Origin: Mesorhizobium sp. AR10
GTDB taxonomy: Bacteria > Pseudomonadota > Alphaproteobacteria > Rhizobiales > Rhizobiaceae
NCBI RefSeq assembly: GCF_024746795.1
Contig: NZ_CP080524.1
Location: forward strand, 2,954,001-3,018,000
Length of the DNA: 64,000 nt
Reading direction: 5' to 3'
Part shown: piece after piece, positions 36,875 to 45,843 of the stretch
Layout: every line of letters begins with the position of its first letter
Position numbering within the stretch: the first letter of the stretch is position 1
The notes under the pieces: model-generated
What the model was told of the DNA's origin: nothing
Database searches by the model: none
The model's input: only the letters and a program-made list of their open reading frames with translations
Program-made: the position numbers and the translations under genes

Positions 36875-37651
36875 CTAGCTGAGCTGCCGCGCGGCTTCCG
36901 AGATGAGCTGGGTGATCGCTTCGGGATGGGAGATCAGCGACAAATGGCTGGCCTTCACCTCGATGGTCTTTGCGTTCATGCGCTTTGCCATGAAGCGCTC
37001 GAGATCCGGATTGATCGTGCGATCCTCGCTCGAGACGGCATACCAGCTTGGCTTCGAGCGCCAGGCCGCTTGCGTTGTCTTTCCGGTGAAGAGCTTGTCC
37101 GAGATCGGCCCCTGGACGGCATACAGGATGCGCGCCTTGTCGCGAGGAATGCCGCCGGCGAAATCCCGCAGGAAGGCCTCCTCGCTGAGCTTGCCATAGC
37201 CTTCGGACCAGACAAGGCCGGAGGAGGCGGGTGGCGCTGCAAAAGTCTTGGCGAGCGCCGTGTAGTCTTCGCCCGCATCCGGAGCGCGCGCCGCGACATA
37301 GACGAGCGAGGAAACCTTTGGATCCATCCCTGCCTCGGTGACGATCATGCCGGCAAAGGAGTGTCCGACAAGGACCGTCGGTCCATCCTGGAGCGCGATC
37401 GCACGGCGCGTTGCCTCGATGCCTGCCTCCAGTGTGGTCAGCGGGTGCTGGACGACAGTGGCCTTGAAGCCGGCCTGATCCAGGTGGCCAACCACTTCCG
37501 ACCAGCACGAGCCATCCGCATAGGCGCCATGGACCAGCACGACATTGCGAACCTTGGGGCCTGTCTGCGCTCGCGTCTTGTGGGAGCCGGCCAGTATACT
37601 CGCAGCCGCCCCAGCGACGAGCGCGGTGGAGAAAGTACGCCTATTCATCAT
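36875..37651 (-). CDS. Exported alpha/beta-hydrolase (esterase-like)
   Basis: A 258-residue protein with an N-terminal NRRTFSTALVAGAAASILAG export signal (RR pair, so Tat or Sec) and an alpha/beta-hydrolase domain. The first strand with oxyanion loop is VVLVHGAYADGSCW, the nucleophile elbow VLVGHSFAGMIVTEAG near residue 115, and the final His is in KASHLSLISHPE. This form resembles the plant-type methyl-ester esterase/salicylate esterase-like group. AAGGAA precedes the two Met codons at 37651 and 37648. The substrate is not known. Confidence 0.87.
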   Translation of the reverse strand: MMNRRTFSTALVAGAAASILAGSHKTRAQTGPKVRNVVLVHGAYADGSCWSEVVGHLDQAGFKATVVQHPLTTLEAGIEATRRAIALQDGPTVLVGHSFAGMIVTEAGMDPKVSSLVYVAARAPDAGEDYTALAKTFAAPPASSGLVWSEGYGKLSEEAFLRDFAGGIPRDKARILYAVQGPISDKLFTGKTTQAAWRSKPSWYAVSSEDRTINPDLERFMAKRMNAKTIEVKASHLSLISHPEAITQLISEAARQLS

Positions 37652-37838
37652 GATCGTTTGTTCCTTGGGAGGTTGGCAGATTCGCGCCGAAACTTCAGGC
37701 GAGAGGCGCCGCAAATGCTTCACACGGCGCTCACCTCCAGTCTTCGCAGTCCACCCAGCCTTCGTTACAGGCGTCACCGTTTCGTGATCGCGCGCCTCAG
37801 GGTAGGCGGTTTGCCTTGGAATGACGGATCAGAGTCGC

Positions 37839-38270
37839 CTATTCAAGACTCTCGAAGGCCTTCAGGACACGAGAGGCTGTTTCAAGTTCGACTTTGGTGA
37901 ACTTGGCAAGTGTCGAGTTCCTGAGCGCAACGAGAAGAATTTCCAACTCTTGTGCGATCTCCTGGCCCTCTTTGGTCAACCACAGGCCGTTCACGCGACG
38001 GTCATTTCCATCGCATTGCCGCTCTACCAGACCCTGAGCTTCGAGTTGATTGATGAGGCGTACCAAGGACGGGCTTTCAATGCCAATCTGATAGGCGATA
38101 TCAATCTGTCGGACACCGTTGCCCAAACGGGCAATGGAAATCAAAGGCGCAGCTGTCGCCTCCGAAATGCCGCGTGACCCGAGCACCCGCCCCGCAGCGC
38201 GACGCCATCTCCTTCCGGCAAGGAGAATATCTGTAGTGATAGACTGTTGAATTTGTTGTTTGGTCGCCAT
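37839..38270 (-). CDS. MarR-family transcriptional regulator (paralogue 1)
   Basis: A 143-residue MarR protein. The winged helix region is IDIAYQIGIESPSLVRLINQLEAQGLVER with the wing NDRRVNGLWLT, flanked by dimerisation helices. The start at 38270 (MATKQQ) is preferred to the Met five codons earlier. It is clearly a paralogue of the plus-strand MarR gene at 38530: both share the GRRWR, APL(I/L)SI.RLG.GV and DRR...LWLT blocks. The two genes face away from each other with 259 bp between. Confidence 0.9.
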   Translation of the reverse strand: MATKQQIQQSITTDILLAGRRWRRAAGRVLGSRGISEATAAPLISIARLGNGVRQIDIAYQIGIESPSLVRLINQLEAQGLVERQCDGNDRRVNGLWLTKEGQEIAQELEILLVALRNSTLAKFTKVELETASRVLKAFESLE

Positions 38271-38529
38271 GCGGCTCGATATCATCTAATCAGCGCATAG
38301 ACAAACGGCATCCAGAAGCATCTGACTGCCGCCGTTTTCACCGGATGCAGGCCATCAACTACGCCGGACGACAATGCTTACTGCGATATCGCGGCTTGGC
38401 CCGGCGTCTTCGGCCAGCCATCGCCAATGGCCTCCCTGAGGCGCTCGAACTAACACTTCGGCCTAACGGAATCTTGAATTGCGCGGACCGTGGACAAGAT
38501 CTAACGGGTGGTGACCGAGAGGATTCCCA

Positions 38530-38997
38530 ATGATCGACATCGAGCTGGTGCGCCGTGAAATGACCGCGGAACTGGGGCGAGCAGGTAGACGATGGCGTTC
38601 TACCGCGGAAAGGATCTTCTCGCCCCTGGAAATCTCGGCACCACGGGCTGCCCCCCTGCTTTCGATCGGACGGCTAGGTGGCGGTGTGTGGCAGTCGACG
38701 GTAGCCAACAAGATTGGCATTCGTGCTTCGACGCTCGTACAGCTTGTAAGTCAACTTGAGGCCTCGGGGTTGATCGAGCGGCGTGATGACACGGAAGATC
38801 GTCGTGCGAAATCTCTATGGTTGACGGACGATGGTGCGATCCTGGTCGCGAAGCTGGAACAAATTCTCGACGAGCTTCGAGCTGAAATTCTATCCAGTTT
38901 TGAGCCTGCCGAGATCGCGACAGCGCTACGGGTCCTGCGCGCCTTTGGAGCAAAAGCTTCGAAAGGCAGAGCGCGCCGCTTCGGCACGAAGATATAG
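38530..38997 (+). CDS. MarR-family transcriptional regulator (paralogue 2)
   Basis: A 155-residue MarR protein with the helix-turn-helix at STVANKIGIRASTLVQLVSQ and wing DTEDRRAKSLWLTDDG, ending in a basic tail KASKGRARRFGTKI. GAGAGGAT precedes the ATG. It is divergent from a close paralogue and lies 425 bp before the porin gene, on the same strand; the AT-rich palindromes at 39195-39240 between it and the porin are possible binding sites for either regulator. Confidence 0.9.
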   Translation: MIDIELVRREMTAELGRAGRRWRSTAERIFSPLEISAPRAAPLLSIGRLGGGVWQSTVANKIGIRASTLVQLVSQLEASGLIERRDDTEDRRAKSLWLTDDGAILVAKLEQILDELRAEILSSFEPAEIATALRVLRAFGAKASKGRARRFGTKI

Positions 38998-39422
38998 GCA
39001 ATTCTTGGCTTGTGCCCTCCTTGCGGAGCTTTCAACTCCATGCCCTCCAACCTGTCAAAAGCGATGCGGCTCCACGCTGGTCCGCAGGGGTTGGACTATC
39101 AGCATGAAGCCGCTCATCGACTGGAGGTCGACAAGCGCATTAGAGCTCAAGGAGCTTGGATTGGCTATGCCGTTTTGAGCTGCCCAGAAAATATTTAGTT
39201 TGAAAACTAACTACTTGCGCTAACTAGTTAGGTTTGAAACTAATTTGTTTCCTATTTGCCACATCGCTTGGGCGATGTCGTCTCGATTGCTTCCGCAGCA
39301 GCTGATTTCGGTTGTGGTAACTGAGCGCGAGCGCAAGTCTCGCCTTGGAAAAGGGTGGTCACTCATCCTTTCCAGAGGCCGGGTAGATCCACGGCACCCA
39401 CTTTAGAAACTGGAGTTTGAAA
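38998..39422. other. Long leader region of the porin gene
   Basis: The 425 bp contain no supportable gene (a short plus-strand frame at 39010-39198 lacks a ribosome site). The right half is AT-rich and includes the palindromes listed separately; the last 60 bp probably hold the porin transcript leader, ending with TGGAG before ATG. Confidence 0.6.
39195..39246. promoter_or_regulatory. Cluster of three palindromes upstream of the porin
   Basis: TTAGTTT-GA-AAACTAA at 39195-39210 is a perfect inverted repeat; CTAACTAGTTAG at 39220-39231 is a perfect 12-bp palindrome; TTAGGTTTGAAACTAA at 39228-39243 is a near copy of the first. Such AGTTTGAAAACT-like words are typical of MarR-family operators. 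The AT-rich context suggests a promoter here. Which regulator binds is inference from the adjacent MarR genes. Confidence 0.5.
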
Positions 39423-40571
39423 ATGAACATCAAGAGCCTGCTTCTCGGCTCCGCTGCGGCCCTGATCGCAGTTTCCGGTGCGCGCGCCGCCGACGCCGTC
39501 GTCGTCGCCGAGCCGGAACCCGCTGAATACGTCAAGATCTGCGACGTCTACGGCGCTGGCTACTTCTACATCCCCGGCACCGAAACCTGCCTGCGCATCG
39601 GCGGTTATGTCCGTTACGACATGGGCGTGGGCGACACCGGCTCGTTCGACGGTGCGAAGGCCGCGGATCACCAGGATGGTGACATCCACAACACGTACTG
39701 GAAGAACGCCCGCCTCTCGCTGCAGACCTATACCGGCCAGGAAACCGAACTCGGCACCTTGAAGACCTACACCGAGACCCGCTTCCAGTTCGGTGACGAC
39801 AATGCCTTCGACGAGGACATCAACGAAGCCCACAACCGGGATGTCTCGCTGAACTTTGCCTGGATCCAGCTAGGTGGTCTCCGCGTCGGCAAGACCGAAT
39901 CGGCCTTCGATACGTTCGTCGGCTACGCCGGCAACGTCATCAACGACACGCTCGTTCCCTACGGCAATTTCGACACCAACGTCGTCCAGTACTACTTCGA
40001 TGCCGGCAACGGCTTCTCGGCCGTGGTCTCGCTGGAAGAAGGTACCGGCGATGACACGATCGACAGCTACGTTCCGCATGTCGTCGGCGGTGTGAAGTAC
40101 ACGCAGGGCTGGGGCGCCATCACCGGCGTCATCTCCTATGACAGCAACTACGAAGAAGTCGCCGGCAAGGTTCGGTTGGATGTGAACGCCACCAACGAAC
40201 TGACGCTTTGGATCATGGGCGGTTACGGCACCGACGATAACCTCAACGATGACGCCGGCAATTTTGTCGACGCCAACGGTCGCGGCTTCTACAAGCAGTG
40301 GGGCGGCAACTGGGCAGTCTGGGGTGGCGGCACCTACAAGTTCAACGAGAAGACCTCGTTCAACGCTCAGGTATCTGCTGACGACTGGAAGAACGTCGGC
40401 GTTGCAGCGAACGTCGCCTACGACGTCGTTCCCGGTCTCACGGTCACGGCGGAAGTCGACTACCTCCATGCAGGCCGGTTTGGCGATGCTGACCTGGTCA
40501 ACCCTTCGTGGACGCCAGCCGACAAGAAGAACAGCGTTGGCGGTCTGCTGCGCTTCCAGCGCTCGTTCTAA
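39423..40571 (+). CDS. Outer membrane porin (rhizobial type)
   Basis: A 382-residue general porin. A Sec signal (NIKSLLLGSAAALIAVSGA, cleaved after ARA) is followed by the signature EPAEYVKICDVYGAGYFYIP and CLRIGGYVRYDMGVG of Rhizobiales porins (Omp2b/RopA relatives), repeated amphipathic strands, and the C-terminal aromatic LLRFQRSF recognised by the barrel assembly machinery. GGAG seven bases before ATG at 39423 fixes the start. Monocistronic with a strong terminator. A long AT-rich leader with palindromes suggests regulation by neighbouring MarR proteins. Confidence 0.95.
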   Translation: MNIKSLLLGSAAALIAVSGARAADAVVVAEPEPAEYVKICDVYGAGYFYIPGTETCLRIGGYVRYDMGVGDTGSFDGAKAADHQDGDIHNTYWKNARLSLQTYTGQETELGTLKTYTETRFQFGDDNAFDEDINEAHNRDVSLNFAWIQLGGLRVGKTESAFDTFVGYAGNVINDTLVPYGNFDTNVVQYYFDAGNGFSAVVSLEEGTGDDTIDSYVPHVVGGVKYTQGWGAITGVISYDSNYEEVAGKVRLDVNATNELTLWIMGGYGTDDNLNDDAGNFVDANGRGFYKQWGGNWAVWGGGTYKFNEKTSFNAQVSADDWKNVGVAANVAYDVVPGLTVTAEVDYLHAGRFGDADLVNPSWTPADKKNSVGGLLRFQRSF

Positions 40572-40594
40572 CAGGCTCGACCTGACTGAAATCG

Positions 40595-40620
40595 AACCCG
40601 GCGGGCAACCGCCGGGTTTT
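40595..40620 (+). terminator. Intrinsic terminator of the porin gene
   Basis: AACCCGGCGG at 40595-40604, loop GCAA, CCGCCGGGTT at 40609-40618, followed by TT: a perfect 10-bp stem with a stable tetraloop, 23 bp after the porin stop. Confidence 0.85.
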
Positions 40621-40722
40621 GTCTACAACAGCCTGCTCGCCGCGATCCAAGGCGCGGCTCGGGCTCGCGCAGCCTGGGGCTGAACGCCACCGGCGCGCCG
40701 GCTCGACGACCATAGCGTTCGA

Positions 40723-41709
40723 TCACCAGCGCTGATGCACGTAGGGCTTGATGTCCTGGTCGTAGATATTCCGGATCTTGGCCATGAGTTCGCTGGACAA
40801 GGGTGCAAGGTTTGCGGCTTCGGCATTGGACCGGGCCTGCGCCGGATTGCGCGCGCCTGGAATGACAACAGTGACCGCGTCGAACATCAGGATCCAGCGC
40901 AAGGCAAATTTCGCCATCGTCGTGTCACCAGAAACCAGCGGCCGGATGCGTTCGACCGCGGCCAGTCCGACCTCGTAGGGCACGCCCGAGAAGGTTTCGC
41001 CGACGTCGAAGGCCTCGCCGTTGCGGTTGAATTTACGGTGGTCATTGTCCTCAAATTTGGTCTCGGCCTTGAACTTGCCCGACAGCAACCCGCTGGCCAG
41101 CGGGACGCGGGCGATGATGGCCACATCGTTCTTTTTTGCGATGTCGAAGAACCGTTCGGCAGGGCGCTGGCGGAAGGCATTGAAGATGATCTGGACGCTG
41201 ACGACGCCTGGATATTCCATCGCCTTCAGCGCTTCCTCGACGCGCTCGACGCTGACGCCGTAGTTGCGGATCTTGCCTTGCTCGACGAGACGGTCGAGCC
41301 GCTCGAACACCTCCGGGTGATAATAGAGGTCGGTCAGCGGGCAGTGGAGTTGCACGAGATCGAGCGTGTCGGCCTCGAGATATCTGAGGCTGCGGTCGAC
41401 CCAGTCTGTCAAGTTTTCCTGAGAGAAGCCTTCGACAGTCTGCGCCGGCAACCGCTTTCCGGCCTTGGTGGCGATAAACGGCCGCTCGCCGCCGCGCTCC
41501 TTCATCACTTTGGCAATGAGCTTCTCGGAACGGCCGTCGCCATAGACATCGGCGGTGTCGATGAAGGTAACCCCGGCATCGAGGGCAGCATGGAGGGCGG
41601 CCACCGCGTCGTCGTCATTGACCTCGCCCCAGGCGGCGCCGATCGCCCATGAACCGAAGCCGATCTCGCTGACCTCGCGGCCGGTGCGGCCGAATTTCCG
41701 TGACTGCAT
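40723..41709 (-). CDS. Aldo/keto reductase (first of two in the cluster)
   Basis: A 328-residue cytoplasmic oxidoreductase with the (beta/alpha)8 fold. The catalytic tetrad is visible: Asp in FIDTADVYGDG, Tyr in the same motif, Lys in FIATKAGK, His in LVQLHCPL. The C-terminal VVIPGARNPAQARSNAEA forms the NADPH phosphate site. Start at 41709 has GAGGAACAGGAC before it; the longer frame to 41871 is rejected. It is divergent from the branched-chain-type ABC operon, with the GGGTTGT-type operator between. The substrate is probably a sugar or hydroxy aldehyde of the same pathway. Confidence 0.92.
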   Translation of the reverse strand: MQSRKFGRTGREVSEIGFGSWAIGAAWGEVNDDDAVAALHAALDAGVTFIDTADVYGDGRSEKLIAKVMKERGGERPFIATKAGKRLPAQTVEGFSQENLTDWVDRSLRYLEADTLDLVQLHCPLTDLYYHPEVFERLDRLVEQGKIRNYGVSVERVEEALKAMEYPGVVSVQIIFNAFRQRPAERFFDIAKKNDVAIIARVPLASGLLSGKFKAETKFEDNDHRKFNRNGEAFDVGETFSGVPYEVGLAAVERIRPLVSGDTTMAKFALRWILMFDAVTVVIPGARNPAQARSNAEAANLAPLSSELMAKIRNIYDQDIKPYVHQRW

Positions 41710-41781
41710 GTCCTGTTCCTCGTTGCTGCTCGTGTGCCGATTCGCATCCTGCCGGCGGCATTTAATCGAATGATGACGCGA

Positions 41782-41833
41782 TTGACATCCGCGTTCGTTA
41801 GATTTACCAGATAACAGGGTTGTATGACAACCC
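41782..41833. promoter_or_regulatory. Operator GGGTTGT-ATG-ACAACCC with promoter
   Basis: GGGTTGT-ATG-ACAACCC at 41817-41833 is a perfect 17-bp palindrome containing TTGTATGACAA, which fits the TNGTNNNACNA pattern of FadR-subfamily GntR operators. A consensus TTGACA at 41782-41787 could be the -35 box for the ABC operon with a weak -10 near 41805, so the operator would cover the transcription start. Similar sites occur at 55708-55724 and 61101-61134. Confidence 0.75.
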
Positions 41834-41872
41834 GGTAAGACTGCAATGATTTGGAGTCGGGAGGATCTCAAG

Positions 41873-43093
41873 TTGAAAAACGTTCTGAGAATGGGCGCGT
41901 CGGCAGCACTTTGCCTTGGCGCGCTTGCCTATCCTGCGTTCGCACAGGACGCGGACAATATCGTCAAGATCGGTGTGGTCGCGGCTGAATCGGGTTCATT
42001 TGTTTCGGCCGGCCATACCTTGCCGGCAGGCGTCGGCCTTGCCGTGAAGCAGATCAACGATGCCGGCGGCATCAAAGTCGGCGGCAAGACCTACAAGCTG
42101 GAAATGGTCAAGCGCGACGATCGCACCGACATTGCGACCGCCATCGCCGCCACCCAGGAGCTGGTGCGCGATGTGAAAGTGCAGGCGATCTTCGGATCGG
42201 AGACGCATGACTTCACGCTGGCGATGGCCAAGATCACACAGCCGGCCAAGATCGTCCATTTCGCCGGTAATTCGACGCTGGCGAAAATACTGACGCCGGA
42301 CTCGGTCAAGCCGGGCGGCGAGGATCACTATCTCTTCCAGTCCGAGCCGCAGGAATTCCAGCGTTCTGGATCGACCGCGCGGGGCGTGTTGACCTTGCTT
42401 GAACCACTGCTCGGCTTCAAGCCGAAGAAATCGGTGATGATCGTCGGCAACGACGCCACCGGCCAGTTCCTGTCGTCCTACTATTTCAAGGCGCTGAAGG
42501 CCGAAGGACAGGAGGTTCCCGACATCATCTTCTACCCGCCTGAGACAACCGACTTCTCGCCGTTCCTGACCCGTGCCAAGAGCCTCAATCCGGACATCAT
42601 CCACTTCTGGTACAATGGCGATTCAACGTTGACGGCGCTGCCGCAGGCGCTCGAACTGGGTGCTGCCAAGAGCTACTTCCTGTTCGGCGTCGACCCCGGC
42701 ATCTGGAAGGAAAAGCAGCTTTCGGCCGATGTGCCGGTGGCGATGAGCTGCGTGCCGGTGTGCTGGGGCGAGTCGTCCAACCCGAAAGCCAAGGCCTATT
42801 TCGACGCTTATTTCGCGGCCGGCGCTCCGCACGGCGTGACGTCTTCGGTCTCGCTGCTCTACCACGACTATGTGCACTTCCTCGCCGAAGCCTGGGAGAA
42901 GGCCGGCAGCTTCGATCCGGACAAGACGGTCGAAGCCTTGTTGTCGCTCCATCACCAGGGCGTGGTCTCGGACGACCTGACGTTCAACCCAACCCATCAG
43001 GTCACCCACGCGACCGAGGTCTGCGCTGCGGCGCCGGGCGGGGACATTTCCTGCTCGATGCAGCAGCCGCCGGCTGAGGCACCGAAGAGCTGA
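41873..43093 (+). CDS. Branched-chain-type ABC transporter substrate-binding protein
   Basis: A 406-residue periplasmic protein of the leucine/isoleucine/valine-binding type (Peripla_BP_6). The signal NVLRMGASAALCLGALAYPA is cleaved after AFA. It has IVKIGVVAAESGSFVSAGHT at the start of lobe one and AVKQINDAGGIKVGGKTYKL, family-typical. The start is taken as TTG at 41873, because GGGAGG lies eight bases upstream; the ATG at 41846 has none. The ligand need not be an amino acid, as this class also serves aromatic acids, amides and polyols. First gene of a five-gene operon and followed by a strong hairpin. Confidence 0.9.
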   Translation: MKNVLRMGASAALCLGALAYPAFAQDADNIVKIGVVAAESGSFVSAGHTLPAGVGLAVKQINDAGGIKVGGKTYKLEMVKRDDRTDIATAIAATQELVRDVKVQAIFGSETHDFTLAMAKITQPAKIVHFAGNSTLAKILTPDSVKPGGEDHYLFQSEPQEFQRSGSTARGVLTLLEPLLGFKPKKSVMIVGNDATGQFLSSYYFKALKAEGQEVPDIIFYPPETTDFSPFLTRAKSLNPDIIHFWYNGDSTLTALPQALELGAAKSYFLFGVDPGIWKEKQLSADVPVAMSCVPVCWGESSNPKAKAYFDAYFAAGAPHGVTSSVSLLYHDYVHFLAEAWEKAGSFDPDKTVEALLSLHHQGVVSDDLTFNPTHQVTHATEVCAAAPGGDISCSMQQPPAEAPKS

Positions 43094-43113
43094 TCTTCGG
43101 AACTCATCCTCGT

Positions 43114-43140
43114 ATTGGCGGCGCCATTTGCGCCGCCAAT
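43114..43140 (+). other. Intra-operon hairpin after the binding-protein gene
   Basis: ATTGGCGGCGC at 43114-43124 pairs exactly with GCGCCGCCAAT at 43130-43140 around a 5-base loop. There is no T-run. Hairpins at this place commonly stabilise the binding-protein mRNA or cause partial termination, so binding protein outnumbers permeases. Confidence 0.75.
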
Positions 43141-43214
43141 GCCCATTCGCGAGCAAAGGCCGGATCGCCGGCCACCACGTCAACAGCGCCAGTACTTCAA
43201 CAGGGATGCGAGCC

Positions 43215-44087
43215 GTGGACATTTTCATACAGCAGATCCTCAACGGGCTGTCGATCGCCAGCGTGATCACGCTGATCGCCGTCGGCGTGACCCTGATCTT
43301 CGGCCTGACCGGCATCATCAACTTCGCCCATGGCGAATTCCTGATGGTCGGCGGCATCGTCACCTGGCTCGCCGTCAGCGCCGGCCTCGGCTTCCCGCTG
43401 GCGGTGGTGCTGGCGATCCTGGCGGTCGGGCTGATGGGTTACGTGCTCGAGCGCGGCATCTTCCGCTTCACGCTGGAACGGCCGACCAACGGCTTCATCG
43501 TTTCGCTCGGCCTCATCGTCGTGCTGCAGCATGTCGTCGTGCTGTTCTGGAACCCGAACCAGAAAAGCATCCCGCGCCCGCTGACCACGGTCTGGGACGT
43601 CGGCGGCGTGCGCATCGCTTCGGTGCGCGTGATGGTGATCCTGATCACCATCGCCGTGGTTGCGTTGAGCTTCCGGATGATCACCGCCAGCCGCTACGGC
43701 CGGGCGCTGCGGGCCAGCGTCGAGGACCGCGATACTGCCGCCCTGATGGGCATTCCGGTGCGCCGCTACATCACTGGCGTGTTCGTGCTCGGCAGTGCGC
43801 TGGCCGGACTCGGCGGCGCGCTGTTGATCGCGCTGTTTCCAATCACCCCGTTCATTGGCGGCACCATGGTCATGAAGGGCTTTGCCGTGGCGCTGATCGG
43901 CGGGCTCGGCAACATCTACGGCGCCGTTGCCGCCGGGCTCATCCTCGGCATCGTCGAAGGCTTCAGCGCCGGCTACGGCTTCTCGCAATGGACCGATGCC
44001 TACTCTTTCGTGCTGATGATCCTGGTGCTGCTGTTTCGTCCGCACGGCCTCTTCGGCGGCACTAGCGGACCCAGGATGGCGTCATGA
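43215..44087 (+). CDS. Branched-chain-type ABC permease (LivH-like)
   Basis: A 290-residue membrane permease with about eight helices. The N-terminus DIFIQQILNGLSIASVITLI and FGLTGIINFAHGEFLMVGG are hallmarks of LivH. I take GTG at 43215 as the start (AGGGA eight bases upstream, and homologues begin at this point); the ATG at 43206 has a ribosome site with no spacing. Its stop overlaps the LivM-like start by 4 bp (ATGA). Confidence 0.9.
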   Translation: MDIFIQQILNGLSIASVITLIAVGVTLIFGLTGIINFAHGEFLMVGGIVTWLAVSAGLGFPLAVVLAILAVGLMGYVLERGIFRFTLERPTNGFIVSLGLIVVLQHVVVLFWNPNQKSIPRPLTTVWDVGGVRIASVRVMVILITIAVVALSFRMITASRYGRALRASVEDRDTAALMGIPVRRYITGVFVLGSALAGLGGALLIALFPITPFIGGTMVMKGFAVALIGGLGNIYGAVAAGLILGIVEGFSAGYGFSQWTDAYSFVLMILVLLFRPHGLFGGTSGPRMAS

Positions 44088-45121
44088 GTGAAAGCGGTCC
44101 CGCGAAGCCTGGCGTGTCGGTTCTGCGATCCCTGCTGCCGGTGCTGGCCGTCCTGGTGCTGATCGCCATGGTGCCACTGCTCTCGCCGAGCAATCGTTTC
44201 CTGTCACTGGCGATCTCGGCAGGCATCAACGTCATTGCGCTCTACGGGCTCTCGGTGCTGTTCGGCCAGACCGGTATCCTGTCGATGGGTCATGCGGCAC
44301 TGGTCGGCGTCGGCGCCTATACGGCAGCGATACTCGCGCGGGACTTTGGCGTCGGCTTTTGGGCAGCACTCCCGGTCGCCGCGCTCACCAGCGCGGTGTT
44401 CGCGATGATCGTCGGCATTCCCTCGCTACGGGTCGGCGGCCATCATTTCGTCATCATGACCTTCGCCTTCGGGCAACTGCTTGCCATCGTGCTCACCAAT
44501 GGCGGCGACTATACGGGTGCCGCGACCGGGCTCGACCTGGTTGGTCCGGTCACCCTGTTCGGCGCCGATATGAGCGACCTGACGCGCTACTATCTGATGG
44601 TCGTGGCTTTCGTGGCGGTCGCGGCAGTGGCGAGCTGGGCAATCATCAACTTGTCCTACGGTCGCACGCTGCGCGCCATCAGGGAAAACGAGAAGCTTGC
44701 GGCCTCACTCGGCATCAATGTCGGCCGGCACAAGATCGGCGCCTTCGTCGTCAGCGGCATCTTTGCCGGCATCTCGGGCGTTTTGCTGACCAATTTCCTT
44801 GGCCATATCTCGCCGACGCAGTTCGCGTCCTTCCCCAGCATCTATCTGGCGCTGATGGTGATGATCGGCGGCGCCCGGCTGATTGCAGGTCCGCTCGCCG
44901 GCGGCATCCTGGTCGCCTTCCTGCCGGAAGTGCTCAACCTCGATCCGGTCCAGTCGCGCATCGTCTACGGCGTCTGCCTGATCGCCGTCATTCTGCTGCT
45001 GCCCGACGGGCTGATCGCCGGTATCGCCGCCGCGATACGCAAGGTCTTCCTTGCAAAGCCGAAGGAACAGCGGAGGCAGGAAAATGGCGCCGTATCGAAT
45101 CCCTCGGAGGCGCGGCGATGA
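44084..45121 (+). CDS. Branched-chain-type ABC permease (LivM-like)
   Basis: A 345-residue permease with about nine helices, SVLFGQTGILSMGHAALVGV and the LRAIRENEKLAASLGINVGR cytoplasmic loop typical of LivM. ATG overlaps the previous stop (ATGA) and its own stop overlaps the next ATG (ATGA), so the five genes are tightly coupled. It pairs with the LivH-like permease. Confidence 0.93.
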   Translation: MSESGPAKPGVSVLRSLLPVLAVLVLIAMVPLLSPSNRFLSLAISAGINVIALYGLSVLFGQTGILSMGHAALVGVGAYTAAILARDFGVGFWAALPVAALTSAVFAMIVGIPSLRVGGHHFVIMTFAFGQLLAIVLTNGGDYTGAATGLDLVGPVTLFGADMSDLTRYYLMVVAFVAVAAVASWAIINLSYGRTLRAIRENEKLAASLGINVGRHKIGAFVVSGIFAGISGVLLTNFLGHISPTQFASFPSIYLALMVMIGGARLIAGPLAGGILVAFLPEVLNLDPVQSRIVYGVCLIAVILLLPDGLIAGIAAAIRKVFLAKPKEQRRQENGAVSNPSEARR

Positions 45122-45843
45122 GCCCGATCCTCGAAATCCGCGGGTTGAGCAAGCAGTTCGGCGGCGTCACCGCGCTTGCCGGTGTGGATCTCGCCATTGA
45201 GGAAGGTGAAATCCTCGGAGTCGTCGGCCCGAACGGCTCGGGCAAGACGACTTTGTTCAACGTCGTCACCGGCGTCCACAAGCCCAGCGCCGGCAGCGTG
45301 TCGTTTCGCGGGCGCGACATTACCGGCTCAGCGCCGCACGCCATATCGCGGGCCGGCATCGGCTACACCTTCCAGCAGGCGATGGCTTTTACTGGCCTTC
45401 GCGTGCTGGAGAATGTGCAGATCGCCGGCGAGCATGTGCGGGCCGGAGCAAACGCCAACAATCCCTGGCCGACGCCGCAGGCGTTGCTTGACTTCGTCGG
45501 GCTGGAGGCGCTCGCGGGGGAAAAGGCCGGCGTGCTGCCGTTCGGCAGCCTGCGTTTGCTCGGCCTGGCACTGGCGCTCGCCACGCGGCCGGCGCTGCTG
45601 CTACTCGACGAGCCGGCCGCCGGCCTCAACGACCGCGAAACCACGGCGCTTGTCGGGCTTGTCCGTCAATTGCCCGGCCATGGCATCACTGTTTGCGTCA
45701 TCGACCACGACATGAAGCTGATGCAGATGCTGTGCCGGCGCCTTGCCGTGCTCGATTTCGGCTCCAAGATCGCCGACGGGCCGACCGAAGCGGTGCTTGC
45801 CGATCCCAAGGTCCTGGAAGTCTATCTCGGAGGCGATCTGTGA
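45118..45843 (+). CDS. Branched-chain-type ABC ATPase (LivG-like)
   Basis: A 241-residue nucleotide-binding subunit. Walker A is GPNGSGKTTLFNVVTG at about residue 37, Walker B ALLLLDEPAAGLN and the switch His IDHDMKLM. The ABC signature is unusual: LPFGSLRLLGLALAL where LSxGQ is standard, so the Ser and Gln of the signature are replaced by Pro and Ser. LivG proteins vary here but the loss of Gln is worth noting. ATGA overlap upstream, GTGA overlap downstream. Confidence 0.9.
   Translation: MSPILEIRGLSKQFGGVTALAGVDLAIEEGEILGVVGPNGSGKTTLFNVVTGVHKPSAGSVSFRGRDITGSAPHAISRAGIGYTFQQAMAFTGLRVLENVQIAGEHVRAGANANNPWPTPQALLDFVGLEALAGEKAGVLPFGSLRLLGLALALATRPALLLLDEPAAGLNDRETTALVGLVRQLPGHGITVCVIDHDMKLMQMLCRRLAVLDFGSKIADGPTEAVLADPKVLEVYLGGDL

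Noticed and set aside
38471..38500. ATCTTG and CAAGAT words between the MarR genes resembling the MatR half-sites
   Set aside because: The 18-bp spacer does not match the 4-bp spacer of the mat site, so it is probably chance.
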